A stretch of 64,000 nt of DNA from positions 11,240,305 to 11,304,304 of the forward strand of contig CM054062.1 in the NCBI GenBank assembly GCA_028641055.1. The letters run 5' to 3'. Below are positions 21,163 to 34,100 of the stretch, one piece after another. The notes beneath the pieces are model-generated. The model saw only the letters and a list, made by a program, of their open reading frames with translations. It ran no database searches and was not told where the DNA came from. Positions within the stretch are counted from its first letter, which is position 1. Every line of letters begins with the position of its first letter. Made by a program: the position numbers and the translations under genes. This DNA is from Alopecurus myosuroides. Lineage: Eukaryota > Streptophyta > Magnoliopsida > Poales > Poaceae.

Positions 21163-23640
21163 AGAAGGCGGTTTTCCAAATGGAAAAAAACAAAGCCCCG
21201 GGTCCAGATGGTCTTCCAGTGGAGTTTTATCAAAACTTCTGGGAGATAATCAAGACGGACTTGCTTTAGTAGTTGTTCTCTGCGCTACATGCGGGACAAC
21301 TTGAACTGTTACGCCTTAATTTCGGTGAGATAATTTTGTTGCCCAAGGTTAATGAAGCAAAAAGGATCCAACAATATATGCATATATGTCTTCTAAACGT
21401 CAGCTTTAAAATATTCTCAAAAACCGCTACTATTAGGCTTAATACGGTGGTTGATCATGTTGTTCGCCCAACTCAGACAACATTTATGCAAGGTTGCAAT
21501 ATTCTAGATGGAGTTGTGATTTTACATGAAACGGTTCATGAGTTACATCGGAAAAAAATAAATGGGGTAATATTGAAAATAGACTCCGAAAAGGCTTATG
21601 ATAAAGTCAAGTGGTATTTCCTTCAGCAAACACTCGGAACGAAAGGTTTTTCTAATGAGTGACGAGCTATGATTCATAATATTGTATTTGGTGGAAGTGT
21701 GGCCATCAAAGTCAATGATGAATTTGGCCGGTACTTCCAAACAAAAAAGGATTAAGATAAGGCGATCCATTATCACCTATATTCTTTAATATAGTTATTG
21801 ATATGCTAGCCATAATCATAGAACGTGCAAAGTTAGATGGTCAAATCGAACATGTAGTCCCACACCTTGTTGATCATGGACTATCTCTTCTTCAATATGC
21901 GGATGACACGATTCTTTTTATGTAACATGAATTGGAAAAGGCACAAAATCTGAAATTAATATTATCGGCCTACGATCAACTTTCAGGTCTAAAGATTAAT
22001 TTCCATAAGAGTGAATTGTTTTGTTTTGGTGCGGCAAAGGACGACACTAATGTTTATGCTAAGTTATTTGGCTGTTGCCAAGGCCAGTTTCCAATTAGCT
22101 ATCTAGACATTCCAATTCGTTATCGGAGGCTCATGATTGTTCAACGGAAACATGTTGAGGAAAGATTACAAAAAAGATTTTCCAGTTGGAAAGGTAAACT
22201 ATTGTCCCTGGGTGGTCGACTGGTTCTCATAAATTTAGTATTAAGTAATATGGTACTGTATATGATTTCCTTCTTCCAACTGCCAAAATGTGTCTTGCAT
22301 CGTATGGATTACTTTCGATTTAGATTCTTTTGGCAAGGGGATAATGAGAAAAAGAAATATCAATTTACTAAATAAGATGTAGTTTGTCGCCCAAAAGATC
22401 AAGGTGGTCTAGGGGTTCATGACCTTGAGGTCAAGAACAAAGCTCTTCTAGGTAAATGTTGTTTAAGCTTCTTAGAAGAAGGGGTTTGGCAAACTCTCTT
22501 ACGGATAAAGTATATCGGTTCATGTGCAATATCACAGGTTTATTGGAAACCGGGTGATTCGCATTTTTGGGCTGGTTTGATGGCAACAAAGAAATTCTTC
22601 TTCCCATTCGGCTCTATCTCAATAAAGGATGGCTCGGAAATTAGATTCTGGGAAGATAGATGGCTTGGTACCTATACACTCAGAGAACAATATCCGGCTT
22701 TGTACAAGTCCTTGGACGTCTCAAAAGCTACACGCTCGCTCATGTGTAGAAAAATGACCCACAAAATGTGACATCCAGAAGAGAAGAATATCCGGTTAGC
22801 TTCTTGGAACGAGTTGCTACAGCGCTTGGCGCTGATCAATTTGACGTAGGGAACTGACGAGTTTCGATAGAACTTAAACACGAATGGTAAATTCTCTGTG
22901 GACTCTATGCACAAAGTGTTAATCCAGTCTGATGTACCAGTCGATAATGATAAAAAGATTTGATCGATGAAGATTCCACTAAAGAATAAAGTCTTTGCAT
23001 GGTACCTTCGTCGAGGTGTAATTCTTACCAAAGACAACCTTGCGAAACGCAATTGGCATGGAAGTAAGAAGTGTGTGTTTTGTCATAAAGATGAGACGAT
23101 TAAACACTTCTTCATGTGTAGATTTGCTAGTTCTATATGGTCAATCATCCAAATAGTGTCTACCTTATTCCCACCAACAGGTATCACCAATATTTTTTGC
23201 AACTGGCTGAATGGTGTGGATCATAGGTTTCAGCAACTTATTCGGGTGGGAGCGCTGACTATTATATGGTCGTTGTGGCTATGTAGAAATGACAAGGTTT
23301 TTTATGAAAAAAATTCTTTTCCTATGCAGGTCATCTACAGGAGCACGACTACGCTCCATTCTTGCAACGGGCGGGGCATCGCGGCATCGCGACCTCTTTA
23401 CAGAGGTGTGTACCAGACTGGAAGATACGTCGAGGGAATTTTTATCCCAACATAGATGACAGCATAATTTGCGTCTCGGCCCTCCTCCGACATAGGCATC
23501 TTTACAATTTCTCATTTTGATATATATTGCGCCTTTTTCCTTTTATTACTTCGGTTGGTCTGGTCTTGGTTGTGTGCATCTTTGTTATGTAGAGGCCAGG
23601 TGTAACCCTTAAACTTTTAAGTAATAAAAACTCACCGAAA
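21163..23640 (+). pseudogene. LINE ORF2 reverse transcriptase, degenerate, with 3' UTR
   Basis: The LINE resumes inside the reverse transcriptase with 'NKAPGPDGLPVEFYQNFW'. The catalytic YADD is at 21896-21907, followed by 'LGGRLVLINLVLSN', and the terminal zinc-binding region (zf-RVT: 'NLAKRNWHGSKKCVFCH', 22960-23330) is also present. Numerous stops (for example at 21268, 21661 and 21924) and frame changes kill it. The 3' UTR carries a motif common in grass LINE tails ('GAGGCCAGGTGTAACCC', about 23592) and an A-rich end with AATAAAAA near 23625. The endonuclease domain is missing. Orientation and order match the ORF1 pieces, so all three are one element. Confidence 0.8.
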
Positions 23641-24059
23641 TCACTAGAAAAAGGCCGGCCTTCCGGAAGGTCATCCCGCGCGTGTTGTGGGCGCGACAAG
23701 TGTCGCGCTCTCCTTCCTCCTAGCCTCCACAGGGCGTCCGCATGCGTGACAAGTGTCACCACCAGAGAGTTTTGGGGGGTTTTCCCTTTCCCACGCGCGG
23801 ACGGAGGATGGATTGGCACGCATTTATTTCGAGATCTATTTTTTCAAAATGAAATATCTCGCGAACCGTTTTTCGAAATTACGAACTGTTTTCATATTTG
23901 AGATCCCCGCGTCGAGATCTTCAAAACTAGATCCCATGTTGATAGGTTTCAAGAAACTTTTTTTGGTACACCCAGAATCAACACGGATGTACTCCGAGTT
24001 AAATACATATGTATGCCCAGGTGCAGTGAACGAAGTACGTCCCAAGTGCCTATGCTAAC

Positions 24060-24231
24060 GTACACACACTTGCACCACGGGTGTACGCTCAGACGCTTGT
24101 ACACCCAGTTGCAGGCGGATGTACGCCCATGCGGATGTACACCCATGAGCTTGTAAACCCACGCGCTTTGTACACCCAGTGAAGGGCCGGCGTACACCCA
24201 GGCGGATGTATGCCCAGGCAAATATGTACAC
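24060..24231. repeat. Imperfect GTACACCCA / GGCGGATGTA repeat array
   Basis: About eight variants of 'TGTACACCCA' interspersed with 'GGCGGATGTACGCCCA' fill the inner end of the left arm of the DNA transposon. The array continues for one unit on the far side of E2 at 47845-47870, so E2 inserted into it. Confidence 0.7.
24227..24231. repeat. Target-site duplication of E2, left copy (TACAC)
   Basis: TACAC precedes the left LTR and recurs at 47845-47849 after the right LTR. Confidence 0.9.
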
Positions 24232-25794
24232 TGATGCACTTTGTTGGGAACCCCAAGAGGAGGGTGTGATTAGCATAGCGGTAGGAGTTTTCCCCTTAGA
24301 ACCAGGGTTATCAATCTAGTAGGAGAAAAATAATCTTCGGAAGGTTGACGCCACTGACGGTGGTGTTGGCGCTTCACCGATGTCAGCAACAACGTGGAAC
24401 CTGCACACAAGACAACCAAAATACTTTGCCCCAACGGTACAGTGAGGTTGTCAATCTCACCAGTCTTGCTGAAAACAAAGATTAGACGTATAGTGTGGAA
24501 AAACAGTGTATGCTTGCAGAAAGTAAAGAGAGCAGGAAATTGTTGTGGTTTGTTTAACAGTGTGGAAAAATGGACCGGGGTTCATAGTTTCACTAGTGGT
24601 ATCTCTCCATAAAAGATAGCATGCTGGGTGAACAAATTACAGCTGGGCAATTGACAAATAGAGGTTGCACCGTAGTGCACAATATGACATGAAGATTACT
24701 ATGCTATTTAGTGCAGGCATTACAAAAAGATACATAGACCGACATCCATCTGCATCTATGACTAATAATCCACCCTCAAGTTATCATCTGAACCCCCTCA
24801 GGTATTAAGTTGCAAGCAACAGATTATTGCATTAAACAAAGTGTGTAATGTAAGCAATGATTATGCACGTGGGCACTCTCACCGCTGTTTTCTCCCTAAT
24901 GGAAACAGCACATCCTCCCGCTTCACGTTTCTATCACTCGAGCAAGGCAATAAGGTGGCATGAACCCACTATCCCGCATAAATACTCCCTCTTGGAGTTA
25001 CTAGCAACTACTTGGCCAGAATAACCACTAGCAACGGAGAGCATACAAGATCACAAATAACATATGCAAATAAAGACTATAATAAACTTTGCATAAGGTC
25101 AATATTCATCGGATCCCAGCAAACACAGCATAGAGAATTACATAAGATCAATCTCGATCATGATAGGCAGCTCACGAGATCTAAACATGGAGGCATATGA
25201 GGAGAAGACAACCATCTAGCTACGGCTACGAACCCGTAGTCCAAGGATGAACTACTCACGCATCACTCCGGAGGCAGGCATGGTGATGTAGAAGCCTCCG
25301 GCGATGATCTCCTCTCCAGCAGGGTGCCGGAAATAGCTTCAGAACCCCCCTGATCTGGAGTTGACGGTGACGGCGGCTGTGGAACTTTTTCGGGGATTTT
25401 GATCAAGTGCCTAGGGTTTTCCATCCGGGGGGGCTTAAATAGGCGAAAGGGCAAAGGCGGTGGAGGCCGGAGTGGCACACCCATAGCTGGCGCGGCCAGG
25501 GGGCCACACCACCCTATGGTGTGGCCCCCCAGCTGCCCCTCTTCGGTCTTCTGGATGCTTCCGGGGAAAATAGGACTTCCGGGCTTCGAATTTTCCAATT
25601 CCGATAATATTTCCAGAACAAATTTTCTGAAACTAAAAAACTGCAGAATATAGGGAACTGGCTCTGTGGCATCTTGTCAATAGGTTAGTCGAGAAAATCG
25701 ATTAAAATGACATAAAGAAGGGAGAAAACATGTAGCAATTGGCATAATATCATCATGGAGCATCAGAAATTAGGGATACGTCTATGATGTATCA
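24232..25794 (-). repeat. E2 3' LTR (left copy)
   Basis: On the plus strand it starts TGATGCACTTTGTTGGG and ends GATGTATCA. It aligns with 46318-47844 with many substitutions and small indels. A TATTTAAGC-type promoter element (minus strand) lies near 25433. Confidence 0.88.
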
Positions 25795-25809
25795 AGCATC
25801 CCCAAGCTT
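25795..25809 (-). other. E2 polypurine tract
   Basis: AAGCTTGGGGATGCT on the minus strand, directly before the TGATAC of the 3' LTR. Copies recur inside the element at 27791-27805 and 27849-27863. Confidence 0.78.
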
Positions 25810-28602
25810 AGTTCCTACTCGTCCTCGAGTAGGTAAACGATAAAGCAATAATTTCTGAGGTGACATGCTACTAACATAAACTTGATCAATCTAATTTAAA
25901 AGCATATGCACGATGAGATCATAAAACTTTAAACACACGCATGATAAATAAAACTTTAATAATAAAGCATAGCAATTACTTTGCATCACGAAAAGTAACT
26001 CAAATAAAGGATCATGAATAATAATGCAAAGAAAGGTAGACGTTTGTTTCAGGTATAGAGAAAGCATGGCAAAGTGATATTTCGATAGTCCTTAAGAGTG
26101 GGGCAAAACATAAATGCCAGGACGCCTTCAAAGTTCAAGAAGAAGACTAGAACAAATAATTTAATAACAAATTATATCACATCATGAAGTAATTATTGAT
26201 GCTTATGGGAAAAATTCACATAGAACTCAGAATGGCAAAAATGCTCTCTCAACTGTGCATAAAGTTAGAAGATGGAGACTCAACATAAAATTAAAAGAAA
26301 GGCCCTTCGAAGAGGGAAGCAGGGATCACTCATGCGCTAGATCTTTTATTTTATTAAACAGAGGTATTAAAAGTTTGACACTCCTCCCATCCATCTTTCA
26401 CAAACCATGGCTAACCGAATCCTCGTGTGCCTGCCAACAATCGCATATCGTGGAGGAGTGTCTATATTTTGGGAGATGTATGCTAATGTCAACGAATGAT
26501 AAACATAAAATACAGTACGTCACAAGTCAACTGGATTCACAAGAGCGGATCCCATGGTGAAGGACACAACTGGTGTAGAAGGTCATCCATCTTTCTCTTT
26601 TGTTTACACAATTATGCTTTGACTGATAAATCAGGGGCAAAAATAATGAAGAGAATTTGTTTGTATTAATTTGGGGCTGGGCACCCCGCTGCCATCTCTT
26701 CTATCATTTGGATAAGCGGATGAAGCCACTAGTCCAGGGTGTGAAATCCAATCAACAAGTGAGATAAAGATTCTCTATTTACGTCATCATGAGCAAAAAC
26801 GGGAACACAAAGCAGGAGTAATTTTGAAAGTTTTAAAGGTAACACATAAGCAATTTACTTAGAATGGCAGTTAAATACCACATGTAGGTAGGTATGGCGT
26901 ACACAATGGTAAAAACTTTGGTTTAAGGGAGTTTGGATGCATGAGTAGAGCTCATACTCAGTACAGGTGGAGGCTAGCAAAAGACTGGGAGCGACAAATC
27001 AAGAGAGCATAAGAGCCATAATCATGCATAGCAACATAAGCATCATTAATTAAAACATAAGCAGTATCAAAAGTTCAAAAACTAAGTGGAATGGAGGCTA
27101 TTCGTGACTGGTTTGTAGTCATAAACATGGTGTGAACATGCGCCAAGTCAACCAAATAAAACATTCGAAAGAGAATATCATATATTGATGCTTTACTATG
27201 ACAAGAACAACTCATGAATCTTTCAACACATATTAAACACTCTCAGCTATTTGAGGCTAATCATTTTACTCAATAACCAAAAGGCTTTAAAACTAAAAAT
27301 AACATTTAGCATGGCATGAAAAATTCCTAGCCACAGTCTATACAAGCTTCTACTAGTACTGTTATAAATTCTACTTCAAGCAGCAGTTTTCTTTCTCCCA
27401 ACAAGCACCATACAAGACATGCTTTAACAAAAATACTCTTTATGCTAAAACAAGCAAACATGAGAGTACTAAAATAATACTACTAAAACTAACAGCTCTA
27501 ATAAGAGATGCATGCAAAACAAGAGCTGAATAAATGCAGTAGCCAGATAGAGACTAAGAATACAACGTATTCTCATGAAAAAGCGGAGCGTGTCACTCTC
27601 CAATAAAAGAAAGTTGGGGTCCAACCAAGCTTATTATGAAAGTAAAAAAAAAACTGAAAGCAAAGGAAAAAGCAAACTGAAAACAAAAATAAAAGACGCT
27701 CCAAGTAAAGCACATAAGATGCGACAGAATAAAAATATAGTTTCACTAGAAGTGACCTGATAATTTGTTGATGAAGAAGGGGATGCCTTGGGCATCCCCA
27801 AGCTTAGACGCTTGAGTCTTCTTGGAATTTGCTTGGATGTACCACCGGGGCATCCCCAATCTTAGGCTTTTCACTCTTCTTGATCACATCATATCATCCT
27901 CTTCTCTTGACCGTTAAAAACTTCCTTCACATCAAAATTCTCACAATCTTCATTAGCAACGTTAGTGCAATTGAAATAATAAATACAGATGGTTAAGTTT
28001 CAACACAAGTCTAATACTCAAAAACACATTAGCTACTATCACAACTTCTTTCAAAACTCTTTTTCTCAAAAGAAAACCAAAATAAAGAGATTAATATGCA
28101 AATGCGATAAATGACAAAAATCTGTCAAAACAGAACAGCAGGTAAAGATCGATTTTGGAAAAAATCTTCTGTTGCTCAAATCAAAAGTGGTCTTATAAGA
28201 AAAGTTGTGTATATACCTCAGGATTAAGCACAAAAACTGTCAGGTCATTTTGAGTTTTGTGTGGTTTTTAACGGAATTTATAGTGGACAGCAGATATCTG
28301 TTTCCTGCGCAGAAAGTCGAAATATAGGCTCAACTTTCCACTAGAGGCTTTACTTGGCTCAACAAAAACTCAAAATAAAAGATACAGCGGGGTTTCTAAG
28401 GAAATAGACAACACCCAGGTGCAAAGCACATCAAAGAAAACAAGGGAAAACTGAATGAAAACAGAAAAATAAAACGGGTTGTCTCCCGGTAGCGCTTTTC
28501 TTTAACGCCTTTCAACTAGGCATAGAAAATCAACTCAAGTGTTTTCAAGTAAAGAAGCATCAAAATCATATTTTTCTCTAATAATAGATTCAAAGGGGAG
28601 CT
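25810..28602 (-). other. E2 noncoding 3' interior
   Basis: About 2.8 kb, AT-rich, with no ORF I can support. It is colinear with the reverse complement of 16903-19480 in EA, so it is the conserved backbone of this family rather than decayed pol. Confidence 0.65.
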
Positions 28603-28941
28603 TCATCTTCCTTCTAGGAAAGTGTTCCAAACCTTTCTTGAGGGAAGTTGATATTTAATACTCCCCTCTTTCATATCAATAATAGCACCAGCAGTTCTAA
28701 GAAAAGGTCTTCCCAAAACAATAGGACAAGAAGCATTGAATTCAATGTTCATAACAACAAAATCAACAGGGGAAAGGTTATTATTAACCATAATAAGAAC
28801 ATCATCAATTCTACCAAGAGGTTTCTTCTTAGCATTATCAGCAAGATGAACATCCAAATAACAGTGTTCCAATGGTGGTAAATCAAGCATATCATAAAGC
28901 TTTTGAGGCATAACAGAGATACTAGAACCAAGATCACACAA
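28603..28941 (-). pseudogene. E2 retropepsin-like protease
   Basis: About 112 codons with the aspartic protease motif CDLGSSISVMP near the start, 'LGRIDDVLIMVNN' in the flap region and 'CPIVLGRPFLRTAGAIID' near the end, the standard order of a clan AA retroviral-type protease. It lies in frame with gag but is separated from it by a TAA at 28948-28950. It would cleave the gag polyprotein in the virus-like particle. The frame closes at 28603 with no reverse transcriptase downstream. Confidence 0.8.
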
Positions 28942-28947
28942 AGCATT

Positions 28948-30209
28948 TTATTCAAAATAATTTACTTTTATCTTGATGATAGGCTCCCAACCATCATCTA
29001 ATTTTCTAGGGATAGAGGTCTCAAGTTTCAACTTTTCTTCCCTAACTTTCAAAAGAGCATTGGTAATATGTTTAGTAAAGGCCATATTCATGTCACTAGC
29101 ATTGGGACTTCTAGAAAGCTTTTGTATAAACATAATAACTTCAGAGATATTGCAATCATCAAAATAAATATTATAATCATCAAAAGTAATGGAACCATTA
29201 TCTCCCACATCTCTAAAAATTTCAGCACTTTTATCAGAAGCAATTTCAGCAGTTTTAGGCAATTTAGCACGTTTCACCAAAGGAGTAGGGACTTTATTAA
29301 CACCAAATACCTTACCATTGATAGTATGAGGTTTACTAGCACTTGGAACTTCAGTTTTACTAGTGGTTGTGATAGTGCAAACTTTAGCAATATTATTCTT
29401 TTTAGCCAGTTCATCTTCTCTTTCCCACCTAGCACGTAATTCAGCCATCAACCTAACATTATCATCAATTCGAACTTGGATGGCATTGGTTGTAGAAAAA
29501 AGATTATCTTCAATGGTTTCAGTTTTAGCAGCCATTTTATTTATCAAAGAAAATTGTGCCTCTGACAGGGCCAAAATACTAATCTCAGCACTAGAAATTT
29601 TACCTTGCAAACCAGAGATTTCTCTATTCAAATTTCCAATTTGTTGGCTAATAGTTCTCAACATAGCAGATTGTTCTTCCATAGTTTTAGTAAACAACTT
29701 ATTTTGTTCATATTGCATTTGCATAAAGTTCTTAGTTGCTTTTTCAACTTCTACAATCCTTTCCTCAGTAGGCATTCCAGATCTACCATAAGAATAACCA
29801 CTAGCACTATTAGGAGGATAGGGCTTATAATTGTTTCCACCAAAATAATTTCTATAAGCATTGTTGTTAAAATTATTATTTCTAACCAAGTTTACATCAA
29901 CATTATCTTCTTGAGCAACCAAAGAGGCTAAAGGAACATTATTAGGATCAACTTGAGTTTTACCATTAACAAGCATAGACATAATAGCATCAAGCCTTTC
30001 ACTTAAAGAGGAGGTTTCCTCGACAGAATTTACCTTCCTACCTTGTGGAGCTCTCTCAGTGTGCCACGCTGAATAATTTATCATCGTATCATCAAGAAGC
30101 TTTGTGCATTTCCCAAAGTGATGGACATAAAGGTACCTCCAGCAGCTGAGTCCAATAGGTTCCTTGAGGAGAAATTCAGCCCTGCATAGAAGGTTTGTAT
30201 AATCATCCA
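28948..30209 (-). pseudogene. gag: E2 gag, downstream part
   Basis: The frame continues after the E3 insertion: 'QTFYAGLNFSSRNLLDSAAG' is read in one frame up to about 30095. After a one-base shift the rest is open to 28948. The body has an Asn-rich linker ('NNNFNNNAYRNYFGGNN'), a long predicted coiled coil ('AMLRTISQQIGNLNREISG' and following) and a basic C-terminal half. No CCHC knuckle is visible. The ATG called near 30210 is only the edge of the insertion, not a real start. Confidence 0.75.
30205..30209. repeat. Target-site duplication of E3, left copy (ATCCA)
   Basis: ATCCA precedes the E3 left LTR and recurs at 45650-45654. It lies within the E2 gag codons for Thr-Thr-Trp. Confidence 0.95.
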
Positions 30210-31130
30210 TGTCGGGGGGTTACCCCCGAGTAGGGTAAAGACAGGTGGTAAAGGCCGCTTACAGAAGAGAGGTTTGGCCGAGTAGCCGACTACCGGGTAC
30301 TCGCTACCCGGTCGACTGCTACCCGGTCTCACCTCAAGATGGCCAGAAGGAGATATCAGTCAGTTTCTACCATGTCGAGTAGAAGGTTTGGCCCGAGTAC
30401 AATTGGCGGGAACATTTGGCGGGAAACTACTCGGGCAGGAAGTCAAAAGAGCCGTTCTGACACAGGATCCCGCGTATCCTGGGTCCGTACTTGGCAGCAT
30501 TCGAACTACTGTTCACGTGGGGACGGTCTGTCTGACAGTGACAGCATGGAAGCAGTCGGTGGCAGGATAAGGGGGACCTACTCTGTGACTAGGTACAGTG
30601 ATACCAGTCTGTCCCCTAGTTTTGCCCAACGACTTTACGGAAGCAGCCAAGACCAACGACCAAAGCTGTCAGCGGGTACTCGGAGAAAGGACAGTGTGGA
30701 CACTATGTCGACACTTGTCCAGATTTGGACGTATCCGGCTGGGCACCGTGTATATAAGGTGCCCCGCCGCCTCCTGCGCGAGGCACGTACTCACAGAGGC
30801 TCAGATACTCACGAACGCTCTCACTGGAAACCCTAGAAACCCTGAGTCCTTGACCTAGCTCTACTCGGAGAGGGGCAAGGGGATACTCGGTAGCGTTACT
30901 ATTTGTACTGTACCTACTCGGAGAGACACCGTAATACAAAGAGAAAGGCAGGAGTAGGGGTTTTACCTCCTCACGAGGGCCCTGAACCTGGGTACATCGT
31001 GTTGTTTGTGTTGTGTGGATCTTACCTCACGCGGCTACTCGTCGCGTGATCCCTCCCCGGACACCTCCAGCGTCCTTCGTCCCCACATCTTTAGCCATCC
31101 CATGGCATCTGCCGTGACACCACCACGACA
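30210..31130 (+). repeat. E3 5' LTR
   Basis: A 921-bp LTR beginning TGTCGGGGGGTTACCCCC and ending CACCACGACA. The first 20 bases hold a short inverted repeat (TCGGGGG ... CCCCCGA). It contains the TATA box at 30751 and the ATG at 31102 that opens the long gag frame. Confidence 0.95.
30751..30757 (+). promoter_or_regulatory. TATA box of the E3 LTR
   Basis: TATATAA within 'CACCGTGTATATAAGGTGCC', the likely core promoter for genomic RNA. The same box is at 45270 in the 3' LTR. Confidence 0.75.
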
Positions 31131-34100
31131 GTTGGCGCCCACCGTGGGGCAACCAGCGGCGCTGGTTGGAGTTTCTGTTCGGACGGGATCTTCATCAGTG
31201 GAGCGCGTAGTCTGTGGCCTTGTCCACAGATTCGGCTCCTTCGACTTCGTCACCGACAACGCCGGCTGTTTCGGCGGCAAGGCCATGCCGGAGGGCGGCT
31301 CGGTGATCTCCTTCGGCTCGCATCTCGTCTACGTCGCCACCGTCGCCAACGACGCCTACCCCGAGCTGGTGCACGACGCGGAGGATCCTCCCGCGGTTGT
31401 TGCTGCTCGCGGAAGGCCTGCATGCAGTTCTGCGTGCTGCGCTGAGGTGATGGTGACAGGCGTGGCGGCAAACGTTGGCGCAGCTGCTACTGGCGCTGCG
31501 GCCGTCGTCGAGGAGGTCGACGACCCGCCCGCGGGTGGCAGAACACGCCGGCCCTACGAGAAGGAGTGCAACCTGCCGCCTTCCACGTCTACGGTCATCC
31601 CCGCGTCAGCTGCGCGAACCGGGATGCCCACTCCCACCGACCTCGAGCTCCTAGCCGAGAGGGAGCAGCTCGAGCGGCAACGCCAGGAGCTGCTCGCCGA
31701 GCAGGCGGAGTTGGAGAAGATCAGGTTGGAGCTGAGCCTGGACCAGCTCGAGTACAACAAGGCTCACGGCTTCACGCCGGTCGCCAGGAGGCCTAGCAGG
31801 GTAGGCGCTACCCGGCGCAACCTGGGCGCCGAGATGGCCACTGTTGCGGAGGAGCCCGCGCAGTCCGCCACCGCGAACACCTTCACAAGGCCAAGGTACA
31901 GCACGCCCGCCAAGACGCTGCGGGCTGCGGAGGCTGTGGCTGCCGAGTTGCCGCGCCTAGAGGGAGAGGCGCGTCGCAGGCAGCAGGAGAGGCTTGGCGA
32001 GTTGGTACTGGAGGCCGCCAGGCAGAACGAGGAGTTCCGGAAGGCCAACCCGGGAGCTGGAGCTTCGCAGGTGGTTCACTCGCACGCGGCAAGATCTAAC
32101 GATCAAGCCTCATCTCCGCATCCTAGCCGCGAGAAGAGCCGCAGCGGGCGTTCGGGTAGAGACAGGCAAATGCAGGTGTATGACCCGGCTGCTGCCGCGA
32201 AACAGGTTGCTGTGCCGCAGCAGCCCGGGCAGGAACACAACGCTGCAAGAGCAGGCTCTCAAGCCCATCAAGCTCAAAGCCGTGTCCGAGAAGCCGCACG
32301 TCCGGGTACTTCTCGGCAACCCGCAGCTCCGCCTACCCGGCAGAGGCAGCAGCCACGCCCAGTGGCACCAGTCGTCAACCCGGTGGAGCAGCCTGCCGCT
32401 ATGCAGGTGGATAGGTATGATGATGGCTACTCGGCTATGGAGATGGCTGGATACGACATCCATGACCGTGTGGGTGAGCGCGTGTTGGCGCCTGGAGATG
32501 CAAGGCACCAGCTGGACCGTATCAGCTTGTCGGCGCGGCTTGAGAGCACGGGTCCTCCTGGCCCCGAGTGCTTTGGCCCGCGCATCATGAACGAGCCGTC
32601 CGTGAAGGGCTTCCAGCTCGCGAGAGGCACCAAGAGCTACAATGGTAGCACCAAGCCTGAAGATTGGCTCAACGACTACGTCACCGCGGTCCATATCGCG
32701 AACGGCAACAGGAGATGGGCGGTGCGCTATGTGCCGCAGATGCTAGAGGGTCCAGCTCGCACTTGGCTCAACAACCTGCCCAAAAACAGCATTAACTGCT
32801 GGCTGGACTTCTCGGATGCCTTCATCAGCAACTTCACCAGCACCTACAAGAGGCCGAATAGGCCACAGCAGTTGTCGGCTTGCCGGCAGCGAGAAGACGA
32901 GACGGACCGCGAGTACCTTACTCGGTGGAGCACCTTGAGGAACACCTGTGAGGGTGTGAATGAAGCGCAGGCCATCACTTGGTTTGCGCAGGGTTGCCGA
33001 CATGGCAGCATGCTGTGGCAGAGATTGCAGAGGGAAATGCCCAACACCCTGGCCGAGACCATCAAGATTGCGGATCAGTACGCACTCGGTGATCCTACTC
33101 AGCCACTGATGGATTCCTCTGAGCCGAGAAGAAACTTCAACAGCAACAAGCGCAACGAGTTCCGCAACAAGCGCCGAGTAGATACTCGGTATGATCCCGA
33201 GGAGGTGAATGCAGTGAATGTTGGAGGCAGTGGTGGCCAAAGGCAGAAACCTGCTGGAGCCTACGGGCAGAACCAGAACCAGGGCCAAGGCAACAAGAAA
33301 CCGTTCCGCACTGCGCAGCCGAGTAGCGGGAACTCCGAGCAGCCGAAGAAGTTTGTCTTCGATGACATGAAGGATGGTCCATGCAGCTTCCACACTCACC
33401 ACCCCTCAAGGCCTGCGAACCACACTACTCGGCAATGCGAATGGTGGGATGTGATCAAGAGTGATGGCTTGCCTCCTCCACCTCCTCTGCCAGCCGCGAA
33501 TGCCACTGTTCAGCCTACTCGGGCACCCGCAGCTCGGCCGCCAGTCTATCCGAGAAGAGAGAATGTGAACCAGGTGGCTTTAGGAGCCAACCAGAACTTC
33601 AACAACGAGAGGTACCGCAACAACAACAACAACTACAACCGCAACAACAACAACAGAGGCAACAACAACTATCAGGGCAACAACAATGGCAACAACGGCA
33701 ACAATGGGGGCAATGGCCCTAACCAGTACCAAGAGCACCATGAGAGCTATATGATCTTCACTTCCGAGGCAGCCGACAAGCAGTCACAGCATAGGCGGGC
33801 CATGGAGGTCAATGCAGTGATTCCGGCTGTCCCTCACTACATGTACTGGTGCGACCAGGAGATCAGGTGGACTCGGGCGGATCACCCCAAGGTGATGCCC
33901 AATCCGGGTACCTATGCCTTGGTGCTGGATCCCACCTTCTTGGGCCCCGAGAAGAACGTGAGGTTCAGCAAGGTGCTGATCGACAACGGCAGCAGCATCA
34001 ACATCGTGTACAAAGACACACTCGAGAAGCTTGGCCTGGCCGAGAACATGATGCTGCCCAGCAAGACCACTTTCCATGGCATTGTGCCCGGGATCTCGTG

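Noticed and set aside
27575..27760. 61-codon Lys-rich ORF
   Set aside because: It is a simple A-rich region in the noncoding backbone of E2, with no counterpart in EA.
30339..30858. ORFs of 165 and 86 codons in the E3 5' LTR
   Set aside because: Identical ORFs occur in the 3' LTR (44858-45377) because the LTRs are copies. Composition is LTR promoter sequence with no domain signal.
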